NCBI RefSeq assembly: GCF_017161445.1 | Contig: NZ_CP071060.1 | Span: forward strand, 1,922,001-1,986,000 | Length of the DNA stretch: 64,000 nucleotides | Reading direction: 5' to 3' | Origin: Niveibacterium microcysteis | Lineage (GTDB): Bacteria > Pseudomonadota > Gammaproteobacteria > Burkholderiales > Rhodocyclaceae | In this document: positions 1 through 6,973 of the stretch, piece after piece | How positions within the stretch are numbered: position 1 is the first letter of the stretch | Layout of the letters: every line of letters begins with the position of its first letter | The notes under the pieces: model-generated | Told to the model about the DNA's origin: nothing | Database searches by the model: none | Seen by the model: only the letters and a program-made list of their open reading frames with translations | Made by a program: the position numbers and the translations under genes

Positions 1-1093
1 GCGTGCCTTGAAGGCGCTCGCCACCACCCGGCATGCCCGGTATCAACCACGGCTCCAACCGGCGCAGGCGCTGCAACAACTCGCTAGCGCCATGGGTCTT
101 CAGCACGTCGTTGATGTCTTCGCCTTCTTCCCAATCCTGCATGTCGACCAGCAGGGCCGCGATGTCGCAGGCCGTCAGCCGTTCGGACAATCGCCACGCC
201 GCCGCAAGGCCGGGCCGTTGGCCGGTTCGCTCGTTCACCGCGTCGCAGTGGTCCAGCGCGATCACCACGCGCTTGCCTTTGAGAAACGCCAGGTCGAGTT
301 TGTCGGCGTTGCCGGTTCCGCGAATCGCCAGCGCTGCGGTGCCATTGGGCAGCGCGCAGCTTTCAACCGACAACGCATTGATCGGGCTTTCGACGATGTA
401 GACCGTGTGCGCGCGCCGCAGGCGGGTGGCGTCGCTCGTCCAGGCGTGGGCTTCCTTCTCGCCCTGGCACTGCGTCTTGGCGCCGCCGTTGAGTGCCGGG
501 TCGGCGTAGCGCAGGTCCACGGCCACCACACGGGCGGTGTCGTGCGCCCGCACCAGGAAGGCCGCCGCGGGGCCGCCGTGGCCTTGCTCGCCCGCCGGCA
601 CCTTTTCGCTCTTCCATGCGTTCCAGCCGATCGCGCGGTTCTTCAGTGCGCGGCGCACCACGGCTTCGTCGATACCGCGGCCGACGAGGTAATCCACCAC
701 CGGCTCGGGTGCGGCCAGGCACTTGGTCGCGATGAACTCGACGATGCTCTTCTGCTCGCTCTGCGCTTCGGCCACGCGCCGCGGCTGCGGTATGCCGTAC
801 CACTCGCCGAGCAGGCGGGCGGCTTCCATCGGCGTGCCGAGTTCGGGCTGGCAATACAGCACCAGGTCGATGCAACTGCCGCCTTCCTCGGTCGACCAAT
901 CTTTCCATCCGCGGCCGTTGGGCAAGATCGAGAGCGAGGGCGTGCTGTCCGGGTGGTGCGGGCTGCGGTAGTTGCCCTTGCTGCCTTTGCGCTTGAGGCC
1001 CAAGCGGTCGGCCAGGTCATGCAGGTCGATCTGATCCTTCAGGCGCTCGAACCACTCGCCCACGGCCGAGCTGGGGAATAGTGCGGCGCTCAT
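1..1093 (-). CDS. DNA primase with Toprim domain, N-terminal part (runs off the left edge)
   Basis: Reading the minus strand from an ATG at 1093 gives an open frame of at least 364 codons to the window edge. Near residue 35 is a CHC2-like segment with SPHHPDSTPSLSI, where the first zinc cysteine of the usual CPFH motif is serine; one later cysteine (GGSCIDLV) remains. Further on are Toprim-type motifs: VYIVESPINALS, with the conserved glutamate, and VVIALDHCD. This is the layout of element and phage primases that make primers for element replication; a helicase domain may follow outside the window. The start overlaps the stop of the upstream 135-residue gene by ATGA, which supports this start. 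The family call is firm; the exact subtype is not. Confidence 0.8.
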   Translation of the reverse strand, partial: MSAALFPSSAVGEWFERLKDQIDLHDLADRLGLKRKGSKGNYRSPHHPDSTPSLSILPNGRGWKDWSTEEGGSCIDLVLYCQPELGTPMEAARLLGEWYGIPQPRRVAEAQSEQKSIVEFIATKCLAAPEPVVDYLVGRGIDEAVVRRALKNRAIGWNAWKSEKVPAGEQGHGGPAAAFLVRAHDTARVVAVDLRYADPALNGGAKTQCQGEKEAHAWTSDATRLRRAHTVYIVESPINALSVESCALPNGTAALAIRGTGNADKLDLAFLKGKRVVIALDHCDAVNERTGQRPGLAAAWRLSERLTACDIAALLVDMQDWEEGEDINDVLKTHGASELLQRLRRLEPWLIPGMPGGGERLQGT

Positions 1094-1497
1094 CGGTGGG
1101 CCTCCGACGGGTCGTAGTGCTTGTAGGTGGTGCGCAGTTGGCGCAGCAAGCCCGCGGCGCAGTCGAAGAAGTCGTCAGAGATGCAGTTCCGCAGCTCGCG
1201 TTCGAGCTTCAGCTTGTCGCGCAGGAAGCTCTGCGTGTCGGTCATCATCGGCATCAGCGCATCGAGCAGGCCGCGGATGTATTCGCGGTCGGCTTCGTAG
1301 CGCAGGTGTTCGTTGAACAGCCGGCGCGACTGCTGCAGGCCCACGAACACATCCAGGATGGTGATTGCCTGGTCGCGGCCCGCCATGTAGGCGTTCTCGT
1401 GAAACTGGCGGGCCGTGAGCACCGTTTGGATGCCGAGCTTGCGCTCATCTCTGTTCGAGAAGAGGCGGCGATTCGGACGGGGGTTGTTGTATCGCAT
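1090..1497 (-). CDS. Hypothetical element protein, 135 aa
   Basis: I do not recognise this protein. It is charged and predicted mostly helical, with a basic N-terminus (MRYNNPRPNRRLFSNRDERK) and a C-terminal region containing the only two cysteines (NCISDDFFDCAAG). It has no membrane segment. It ends in an ATGA overlap with the primase gene and so is probably translationally coupled to it, which suggests a replication or regulatory accessory role. That role is an inference from position only. Confidence 0.65.
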   Translation of the reverse strand: MRYNNPRPNRRLFSNRDERKLGIQTVLTARQFHENAYMAGRDQAITILDVFVGLQQSRRLFNEHLRYEADREYIRGLLDALMPMMTDTQSFLRDKLKLERELRNCISDDFFDCAAGLLRQLRTTYKHYDPSEAHR

Positions 1498-1506
1498 GGC
1501 GCCCTC

Positions 1507-1692
1507 TCAGTTCGCCGCGCGGGGCGTTGTGCCCCGCGTCGAAACAGCCGCGAGCAGGGCGGCAAGAAGCGGATGAACGCGGCGGTCGGCCGGTGTGTCA
1601 CCGCCCTGGCGTTCGATCTGCGCGCGGGTGAGCGCGTGCCGGTTGCCGCGGCGCGTGAGCGCTTTGTGCTTGGGTGTGCCGGTCTTGATCAT
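1507..1692 (-). CDS. Hypothetical small basic element protein, 61 aa
   Basis: This is a short, very basic protein (MIKTGTPKHKALTRRGNRHAL) that ends 9 bases before the 135-residue gene. Its start overlaps the stop of the preceding 82-residue gene by ATGA. No domain is recognised. The support for it being real is the coupling on one side and the tight spacing on the other; composition alone does not decide in DNA this GC-rich. Confidence 0.45.
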   Translation of the reverse strand: MIKTGTPKHKALTRRGNRHALTRAQIERQGGDTPADRRVHPLLAALLAAVSTRGTTPRAAN

Positions 1693-1937
1693 GCTTTCAC
1701 CTCCGCCTGTTTGCGGTAGCTACCGGCGAGGTGCGTGGTGAGCTGGCCGTCGCGGTCCATACACACCACAACGGCGCCGATGCATTCACCGTCGACGGTA
1801 CGTGCAAGGCAATCGGTCAGCGTGTCGGCGACGTGCTGAGCATTGACGGAAAGCGGCTCGCGCGGAGCGGTAACCACTTGCACGCGAGGCGTTTTGCGTT
1901 GTCCCGGGCAGGCGCGGCGGGAAGGGTGACGTTTCAT
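1689..1937 (-). CDS. Hypothetical element protein, 82 aa
   Basis: The frame is open further upstream, but the ATG at 1937 is chosen because a strong ribosome site (AGGAGG) lies about 7 bases before it. The protein has a basic N-terminus (MKRHPSRRACPGQRK), then a region that may fold as a small alpha/beta unit (GAVVVCMDRDGQLTTHLAG). No family is recognised. It lies 17 bases after the 125-residue gene and overlaps the next gene by four bases, so it belongs to the same transcript. Confidence 0.6.
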   Translation of the reverse strand: MKRHPSRRACPGQRKTPRVQVVTAPREPLSVNAQHVADTLTDCLARTVDGECIGAVVVCMDRDGQLTTHLAGSYRKQAEVKA

Positions 1938-1954
1938 CTTCGGGCCTCCTGCGA

Positions 1955-2332
1955 TCAATCGACCAGGTCGCCGACATGCGCGGCGGCGTTTTCGATCTGA
2001 CGGACAAAGGGTTGGAGCAGGCAGCACAGCCGGCTTGCGCTGACGTGCTTCGTGTCGCAGTGGTCGAGCAGTTCCAGCACGCCGGTGAGGCCTTCGGAAA
2101 CATGCAGCAGCGCGATGTGCACGCTGTTCAGTACGCCCACCGTCTGGTGGGTGAGGCCGGTGATGGATTCGGCGATCTCGCCAAGCGGTTTGGCGGTGCC
2201 GTGCGCGCAGCGGTTGTTGATCTCGGTGCGGAGCTTGTTGAGGCTGGCCAGCGCGGCGCGCAGGCTATCGAGCTGGCGGCCTTCGAGTTCCGGCAGCGCG
2301 GGCGGCAAGGTAAAGCGCGCGCGATCGTTCAT
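1955..2332 (-). CDS. Hypothetical helical element protein, 125 aa
   Basis: The protein is predicted to be almost entirely helical (for example LDSLRAALASLNKLRTEINN) with a leucine-rich middle and no membrane segment. No known domain is recognised. Its start overlaps the stop of the 38-residue gene by ATGA and it is followed closely by the 82-residue gene, so it is part of the element's primase-side operon. Confidence 0.6.
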   Translation of the reverse strand: MNDRARFTLPPALPELEGRQLDSLRAALASLNKLRTEINNRCAHGTAKPLGEIAESITGLTHQTVGVLNSVHIALLHVSEGLTGVLELLDHCDTKHVSASRLCCLLQPFVRQIENAAAHVGDLVD

Positions 2333-2445
2333 GACGGGCGCCTCCCGTTGCTGAGGGAGCGGCCGAACGACGGCAGGGCGTTTGGAGCGTAATTGCGGAG
2401 CGACGGGGCGCGTGTTTGCGACGCGCGTAGCGATGCGACAGGCAT
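2329..2445 (-). CDS. Hypothetical very small basic protein, 38 aa
   Basis: The reading frame is open much further upstream, but the ATG at 2445 has an excellent ribosome site (AAGGAGG, 5 bases upstream) and overlaps the following gene by ATGA. The product is 38 residues, rich in serine and arginine (MPVASLRASQTRAPSLR), with no known domain. It is probably the first gene of the primase-side operon, because a terminator and a non-coding stretch lie upstream. Confidence 0.55.
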   Translation of the reverse strand: MPVASLRASQTRAPSLRNYAPNALPSFGRSLSNGRRPS

Positions 2446-2826
2446 ATGGGCCTCCTTGTTTGTCGAGGCCTGCCGTTCCGTCGCCAAACGGAGGGTGGCA
2501 GGCACGTGGCAGGGTTGGCGAACCGGAAACAAGGCACCGGCAGGCCCGAAGGCCTCCCCACCACGGCCCACCGTAGAACGGGCGGAACTGTGGTGAACGG
2601 ACGCAAAAAAAGCCGCATGGCGGCTACGTCCGCCTTGTTCTTCCGGGTCGCCAAACCCGTTCGCGGTTGATGCCGCGATGTGGGCATTCTTTCCTCGGTT
2701 CTGTGCGAGTGTCAAGCGCGGGTCTCGAGGTGCTGTGCATCCGAAAATGCCAAGGGCATTTTCGGCGGGCATGCGTATCGAGCGGTTTCGCAAAACGGCG
2801 GGCATGGAGTTCCTTCGGTGTGGGGC
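2446..2826 (-). other. Non-coding interval with leader hairpin and terminator between two element operons
   Basis: About 380 bases carry no convincing gene. The interval holds a terminator for the upstream zinc-finger operon at 2604-2625. Close to the next gene is an imperfect hairpin at 2469-2502, with outer arms CCTGCC/GGCAGG and inner arms TCCGT/ACGGA. A promoter for the primase-side genes must lie here if they form a separate transcript, but I could not pick one with confidence. Confidence 0.5.
2604..2625 (-). terminator. Rho-independent terminator after the zinc-finger operon
   Basis: On the minus strand the sequence reads AGCCGC-CAT-GCGGCT followed by seven T residues. The stem is six perfect base pairs with a three-base loop. 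It stops transcription arriving from the HAD-Ogr fusion gene, about 200 bases upstream. Confidence 0.75.
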
Positions 2827-3414
2827 TTACGGCGAGGGCGTGGCGCGCTTCAGGCGGCTATCGATTTGCTCGGCGACATGGGTGTTCGGCTTGGCGCTCG
2901 GCGAGATGCCTTCGACCACCTCCACCGTGGCCCTGAAGCTGTAGCTGCAGGCCACGTCGGTGCATTGGCAATAAACCTCACGCAGCAGCATGCTCAGTTG
3001 CCGGCTGGTGCGGATCGTGGCAACGCCCATGCAGTGCGGGCACATGATCACCATGCGCGACGCGCCGGGCGCCGGCTTCGCGGGCCGGCGGATGCGCAAC
3101 GGCGCGTCGATTTTGGGTTGCTCTGCTTGGTCGAGCGGGTAGGCGTTCGGGCGGTGAAAAACGGTGGCGGTGTCGTCACTGACGCCCGCTTCCAGCGGTA
3201 GCCCGCCGAGGCCGACTTCCGCCAACCAGCGGGCTGCGCGCTTCGCGTAGTGCGGGTCGGCGGCGTGCTCGGTGACGACCCGCACATCGATGCCGGTAGC
3301 ACGCAGCGCTTGCGCACGCGCCACCAGTTCAGCGTCCGGCGCGCCGATCTGCTGCGCGTCGTTGCTCGGGCGCGCCAGTGTGCCTTCAAGGACGAATGCA
3401 ACCCATCTGGACAT
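2827..3414 (-). CDS. Ogr/Delta-type zinc-finger protein fused to a HAD-like domain
   Basis: The last third is a clear Ogr/Delta zinc finger: CPHCMGVATIRTSR, then CQCTDVACSYSF, matching the CxxC...CxxxxC pattern and the TSR motif of P2 Ogr, which activates late phage promoters by binding DNA and contacting RNA polymerase. The first half looks like a HAD-type fold: WVAFVLEGTLA aligns with the DxDGT loop, and a later strand reads GIDVRVVTEHA. The two catalytic aspartates appear as V and E, so phosphatase activity is unlikely. The ATG at 3414 (195 residues) is preferred over a GTG three codons earlier because GGAG lies about 10 bases before it. The HAD assignment is by eye. Confidence 0.75.
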   Translation of the reverse strand: MSRWVAFVLEGTLARPSNDAQQIGAPDAELVARAQALRATGIDVRVVTEHAADPHYAKRAARWLAEVGLGGLPLEAGVSDDTATVFHRPNAYPLDQAEQPKIDAPLRIRRPAKPAPGASRMVIMCPHCMGVATIRTSRQLSMLLREVYCQCTDVACSYSFRATVEVVEGISPSAKPNTHVAEQIDSRLKRATPSP

Positions 3415-3433
3415 AGGTGCCACGCTCCGCGAA

Positions 3434-3646
3434 TCAGCAGTCGGTGGGCTCGATCGGGCCGCCGGTGTTGAAGCTGCCGACGCGCGACGGCGGGGTCTTC
3501 AGCAGTTCGAGTACACCGGCGAACTTGTGCCGGCACTTCGCGTTCTGGCATTCGAACTGGTACGAGGTGCCGGTGTTCGAGAAGCGTTGCTCGGCCTTCT
3601 TCTGGGCGGGCTGGTTGCACTGCGGGCAGTTGATTGAAACGGTCAT
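3434..3646 (-). CDS. Ogr/Delta-like zinc-finger protein, 70 aa
   Basis: A compact protein with two cysteine pairs, CPQCNQPA and CQNAKCRHKF, spaced as in the phage Ogr/Delta family of late-gene activators. It lacks the TSR motif of classical Ogr, so it may be a diverged activator or a simple zinc ribbon. It overlaps the upstream 250-residue gene by ATGA and lies 19 bases before the HAD-Ogr fusion. Tandem Ogr-type modules recall satellite P4, whose Delta protein contains two Ogr-like units. Confidence 0.75.
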   Translation of the reverse strand: MTVSINCPQCNQPAQKKAEQRFSNTGTSYQFECQNAKCRHKFAGVLELLKTPPSRVGSFNTGGPIEPTDC

Positions 3647-4395
3647 GACGGTTGCTCCATTCCGATGGTGAGGGGGTGTTTGCTGAGGCCGTTGCGCATG
3701 ACGTGCATGTGCGCGTGGCTGATGCGTTCCACGCCTTCCATTCGCGCGGCGACGAGCGCGGAAAGGACGGGGTCGGATGAGGTGTCCAGCTCTGCGATCA
3801 GCAGCGGGCGCAGCCGCTCGCTGACTTGCGCCATCGCGAAGTCCTCGGGCGTGTCGAAGACCCGGTGCCGTGGGTCAAACCCGTCGGCGGCGAACGCGTT
3901 GCAGGCCAGCCGCAAGCCGACAGTGAGCTTCGGAGCGATTTCCGCGATGGCTTCGTCGATGACGGCGCCGGCGTACAAGTCGCGCAGCTGGCGGCGGACC
4001 GCGTCGATGCGGCCCAGCGGTGCTTGCGCTTCGAGGGTGGCGCGTGCGAGTTCGCGCTCCGCTTCAGCGGCGAGGCTGGTGTATTCCTCGTGCATCACGA
4101 TCGCGGCGCGCTGATCGGCTGAGAGGTCGTGCAGTTTCTTCGAGGGTTTGCCCATCGTTTCGCGCAGCACTTCGCGCAGCTTGGCGCGGATGCCTTGCGC
4201 TTCGGTTTCTGACGCTTCGCCGGCCTTGCGCAGCGTGGCGAGGTTCGTGGCGATCTGGCCGCACAGCGCTTTCGCGGTGGCGAAGTCGGACTTCGCCTGC
4301 TGCAGCTCGGTGAGCTTGGCTTCGAGCAGGGCCCGGGTTTCGGGGTTGTTGATCTGCAAGGTGGTTGCCTCTTTACGTTTGTCGTTCGGCCACAC
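3643..4395 (-). CDS. Hypothetical helical element protein, about 238-250 aa
   Basis: This is a long, mostly helical protein with heptad-like stretches in its first half (LEAKLTELQQAKSDFATAKA). The C-terminal part has mixed structure and ends in HMHVMRNGLSKHPLTIG. No family is recognised. The ATG at 4395 overlaps the alpA end by 23 bases. A TTG at 4359, with AGAGG 7 bases upstream, may be the true start because the first twelve residues are untypical. It lies between the AlpA and Ogr-like genes in one operon. Confidence 0.65.
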   Translation of the reverse strand: MWPNDKRKEATTLQINNPETRALLEAKLTELQQAKSDFATAKALCGQIATNLATLRKAGEASETEAQGIRAKLREVLRETMGKPSKKLHDLSADQRAAIVMHEEYTSLAAEAERELARATLEAQAPLGRIDAVRRQLRDLYAGAVIDEAIAEIAPKLTVGLRLACNAFAADGFDPRHRVFDTPEDFAMAQVSERLRPLLIAELDTSSDPVLSALVAARMEGVERISHAHMHVMRNGLSKHPLTIGMEQPS

Positions 4396-4660
4396 GGGTG
4401 GCCATCCAGGTGTGCACTTCGCTCAGCAGCCAGGCGACGCGCCCGCCGCCGAGCGGTACCGGTTTGGGGAAGTAGCCGTCCTTGATCCACTGGTAGAGCG
4501 TGGTGCGGCTGACCGGCACCAGGCCTTGAACTTCGCCGACGCGGATGAAGCGCTCCGGCGAGCGGTCGCCGGCGGCGGGCCGCTGGGCGTTGGGGTTGTC
4601 CGGCGCTTCGGCAAGCCCCGGCGGCGCGGATGCGGTAAGCCCGTCCCGCTTGATCAGCAT
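4373..4660 (-). CDS. alpA: AlpA-family excision/transcription regulator
   Basis: A 95-residue protein whose second half is a typical AlpA/MerR-like winged helix: RFIRVGEVQGLVPVSRTTLYQ, then WIKDGYFPKPVPLGGGRVAW and an SEVHTWM helix. Proteins of this family act in integrated elements as excisionases or as activators of the integrase. The frame is open for 112 more codons upstream, but the ATG at 4660 has GGAGGA at 7 bases and gives the usual length. It is the first gene of the regulatory operon. Confidence 0.85.
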   Translation of the reverse strand: MLIKRDGLTASAPPGLAEAPDNPNAQRPAAGDRSPERFIRVGEVQGLVPVSRTTLYQWIKDGYFPKPVPLGGGRVAWLLSEVHTWMATRVAERQT

Positions 4661-5544
4661 GTTTATTCCTCCGTGTTCCATCAGACACGGCCGAGTATCG
4701 GGAGGCGGTGCGGTGTGGTCACGCGAGGCCTGTTGTGGGGCGCGCTCCCACAACAAGGTGTTTTGACGGCGGCGCGAAGCGGCGCTCGGTGAGGGCGGTT
4801 TCGTGCGGAAAACTTGGGCGAAGTGACCGGCGGCGGCGCGGCACTTTGCGCAGTGGTGGCGTTTGGTGCGGTTAGGCGACTTAGCCGGGCATGCCCCGCG
4901 GCGTGCAATAGCGGCCCCAGGCGCCGCGATGTGGCGGGGAGGGTTCGGAGGCCGGGCGCGGGCGTTTAAACGTGCCAGCGGCCCGGATTCGGCCAACGCG
5001 GGGGTGTTTCGTGCGTTCGAGCGCCTGCGAGGGCTCTGCTACGCGCACCCTGCGCGCGCGCTCGTGACCCCGCCACGCCCGCCCCCTTCAGAGGTCGGAA
5101 AGTGTGCAGTCGCCCAAGTGCCTGCCGGCCTTATGGCGCGGGGCGCTGAAGCGAAGAAACCGAGGCGGAAAAAGCGTGCGGGTTGATGCGCTGGGTGGCT
5201 GGGTCGAGAGGCCGAAATCCGGCCGCCGGCGTGCGGGCTCGGCTTACGGCGCCGGACAGGCTGTTTCGAGGGTTTCTGCGGCGGCCGGCGAGATTGCTTC
5301 GCTGACGGCGATTCGGCTGCGGTGCAAAAACCGCCCGTTTGACCGTCGGTACCAGTGACGGTTGACCACTCTGCGGGTCGCGACCAAGCGGCCGTTCCCC
5401 GGCCAACGGCCGTGGCCGGCGCCGGTACAAGCGCTTCACTATCGCTCTGCAGACGCCGATGTTCACGTCTCGTGGCAACGTTGCGGCTAAGCGGTAGCCC
5501 GCGGGCGGCAAAGCCGGTCGTGGGCTGTTCGCTTGGGCCGCGGA
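4661..5544. other. 884-base gap between alpA and the cargo gene, no supported gene
   Basis: Both strands have open frames here (for example minus 5131-5511), but they are arginine- and proline-rich, have no good ribosome sites and look like GC-rich noise. The stretch must contain the alpA promoter. The replication origin or other cis-acting sites of the element may also lie here. Nothing specific could be identified by eye. Confidence 0.4.
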
Positions 5545-6678
5545 TTAGGCTGCACTCGGCCGGGTATCAACAAACTTGAACCATGCGCTTGTTACCCGTG
5601 CAGATCTCGAATGGCCGGGTCGTTCAATGGCGAAAGTCAGGCGGCACTGTGCGCTCCCTGATTTGAACATGGAACGAATTGTGTCCCCAGCAGGCATGTC
5701 GGCTTGTGTTCGAGTGGTTACAAAATCAAACGTGATGTCACGCTGCGACTGAGTGACCAGCGGTGACTTCGTCCGAACTCTTCGCACGTCACGAGCTGCA
5801 TCTTCCTTTAGTACTACCAGTAAGCATGGTTCGGTGTAGCGACCGCCGCTCAAATCCTTGATCTCGACCATGCCTTCAGTCTGGATCAAGAATGGCGAAT
5901 GCCCAAGGTTTGCAACATACAGCCCAAAGGACCACTGCGAATTCTTGTCGACAATTTCCTGAAGGGGGGGAATCAAATCCTTGGCGAGTCCGAGTTCGGT
6001 CGACAACTCGCGCCCAATTGCCCCAAACACTTGCGCGAGCTTGCCAAACTCTAGGCGACTTACCAGTTCTACAAGGGCCTTTATGCTGCTCCTGTAGAGT
6101 ACAAAGGTGTTTAGCTCGCTACCAAAACGGAGTGTGTTCCCCGGAAATCCAATTGCGAAGGTGCCGCCCCTTGCGTTCCTCTCCTCAACGAAATCGATAA
6201 GGATTGGCAAGTTCTCGTCAAACTGCGGAACCGGCACAGTTCGCTCCCCAACAAGACTACAGATCCAATCATCGAAGTCCTCATCGAGCATCAACTCCTC
6301 CAGAACGCCTTGAGCGATTGCGCTGTCGTTCTTGGCTACAGCAGCCCGGAACGCGTCGATCAGTTCAATAACCTCTTGCGCCCGGCCCTCGACGTTCCTT
6401 GCAGCCTTCAATGACGCCGAGACGTCGTCGAGTCTTGAACGCTCAGACAACGGATCAAACAGATGTGACTTCTTCGAAGCCTTAACGGCCCTGTCAGGGA
6501 CCGGAACTCGGGCAGACACAAGCTTTGACGATCCCACGATTCGAATCACAGAGACAAATGGCTTGGAGCGCGTGAGCCACTCCCTGAGAAAGTACCCAGA
6601 GACCGCTGCAATTACGGTCAGCGCAACCGTGAGCAGCGCAGCAATGATCTGTGGATCTGCAAGTAGTTTGGTGTTCAT
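5545..6678 (-). CDS. Membrane-anchored protein of unknown function (element cargo), 377 aa
   Basis: One membrane helix near residues 10-32 (IIAALLTVALTVIAAVSGYF) is followed by RxWLTRSK, so the remaining 340 residues should be cytoplasmic. A helical region with acidic stretches (EELMLDEDFDDWICSLVGE) is followed by a region likely rich in beta strands (WSFGLYVANLGHSPFLIQTE). No family is recognised. The DNA is visibly lower in GC than its surroundings, which marks separate acquisition. It lies between the integrase and the regulatory genes, the usual place for cargo in P4-like satellites, where anti-phage genes are common. A defence role is only a guess from position. Confidence 0.7.
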   Translation of the reverse strand: MNTKLLADPQIIAALLTVALTVIAAVSGYFLREWLTRSKPFVSVIRIVGSSKLVSARVPVPDRAVKASKKSHLFDPLSERSRLDDVSASLKAARNVEGRAQEVIELIDAFRAAVAKNDSAIAQGVLEELMLDEDFDDWICSLVGERTVPVPQFDENLPILIDFVEERNARGGTFAIGFPGNTLRFGSELNTFVLYRSSIKALVELVSRLEFGKLAQVFGAIGRELSTELGLAKDLIPPLQEIVDKNSQWSFGLYVANLGHSPFLIQTEGMVEIKDLSGGRYTEPCLLVVLKEDAARDVRRVRTKSPLVTQSQRDITFDFVTTRTQADMPAGDTIRSMFKSGSAQCRLTFAIERPGHSRSARVTSAWFKFVDTRPSAA

Positions 6679-6706
6679 GGCGTCACTTGTGCGGCCTAAG
6701 AGTTAT

Positions 6707-6812
6707 TAGGCTGACACCCGCGTCAGCCTACTGTTGATAGCGAAGCGTGGCCACAAGAGCGCAACCCATTGATTCGAAGTGGATCAGACTCCGGCGCCTG
6801 TCAGCCTATTGT
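6707..6812. repeat. Three copies of GTCAGCCTA between cargo gene and integrase
   Basis: A perfect inverted pair, TAGGCTGAC (6707-6715) and GTCAGCCTA (6722-6730), is separated by six bases. A third copy lies at 6800-6808; with flanks, GTCAGCCTACTGT and GTCAGCCTATTGT match at 12 of 13 positions. They lie just upstream of the cargo gene and downstream of the integrase stop. They could be operator sites for the cargo promoter or recombination accessory sites. Confidence 0.55.
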
Positions 6813-6973
6813 GTATCTTACGAGCGTGCCCTCGTGACCGCTTGATCGAACGCGGGATGCAGTGAAGTTTTTCCTCGCTGCTCTGCGCATGGTCCGAGGG
6901 CTCTTGAACCAGCCGTGGCCGAGGCGCCCAACTCCCATGGCCAAAGCTAGCTCGGATCACTGGAAGCTGTCAC

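Noticed and set aside
8..1081. 357-codon plus-strand open frame at the left edge
   Set aside because: The opposite strand encodes a Toprim primase with recognisable motifs and a coupled start; the plus frame has none.
5131..5511. 126-codon minus-strand open frame in the gap before alpA
   Set aside because: It is arginine- and proline-rich, has no ribosome site and no recognisable domain, so it was treated as noise.
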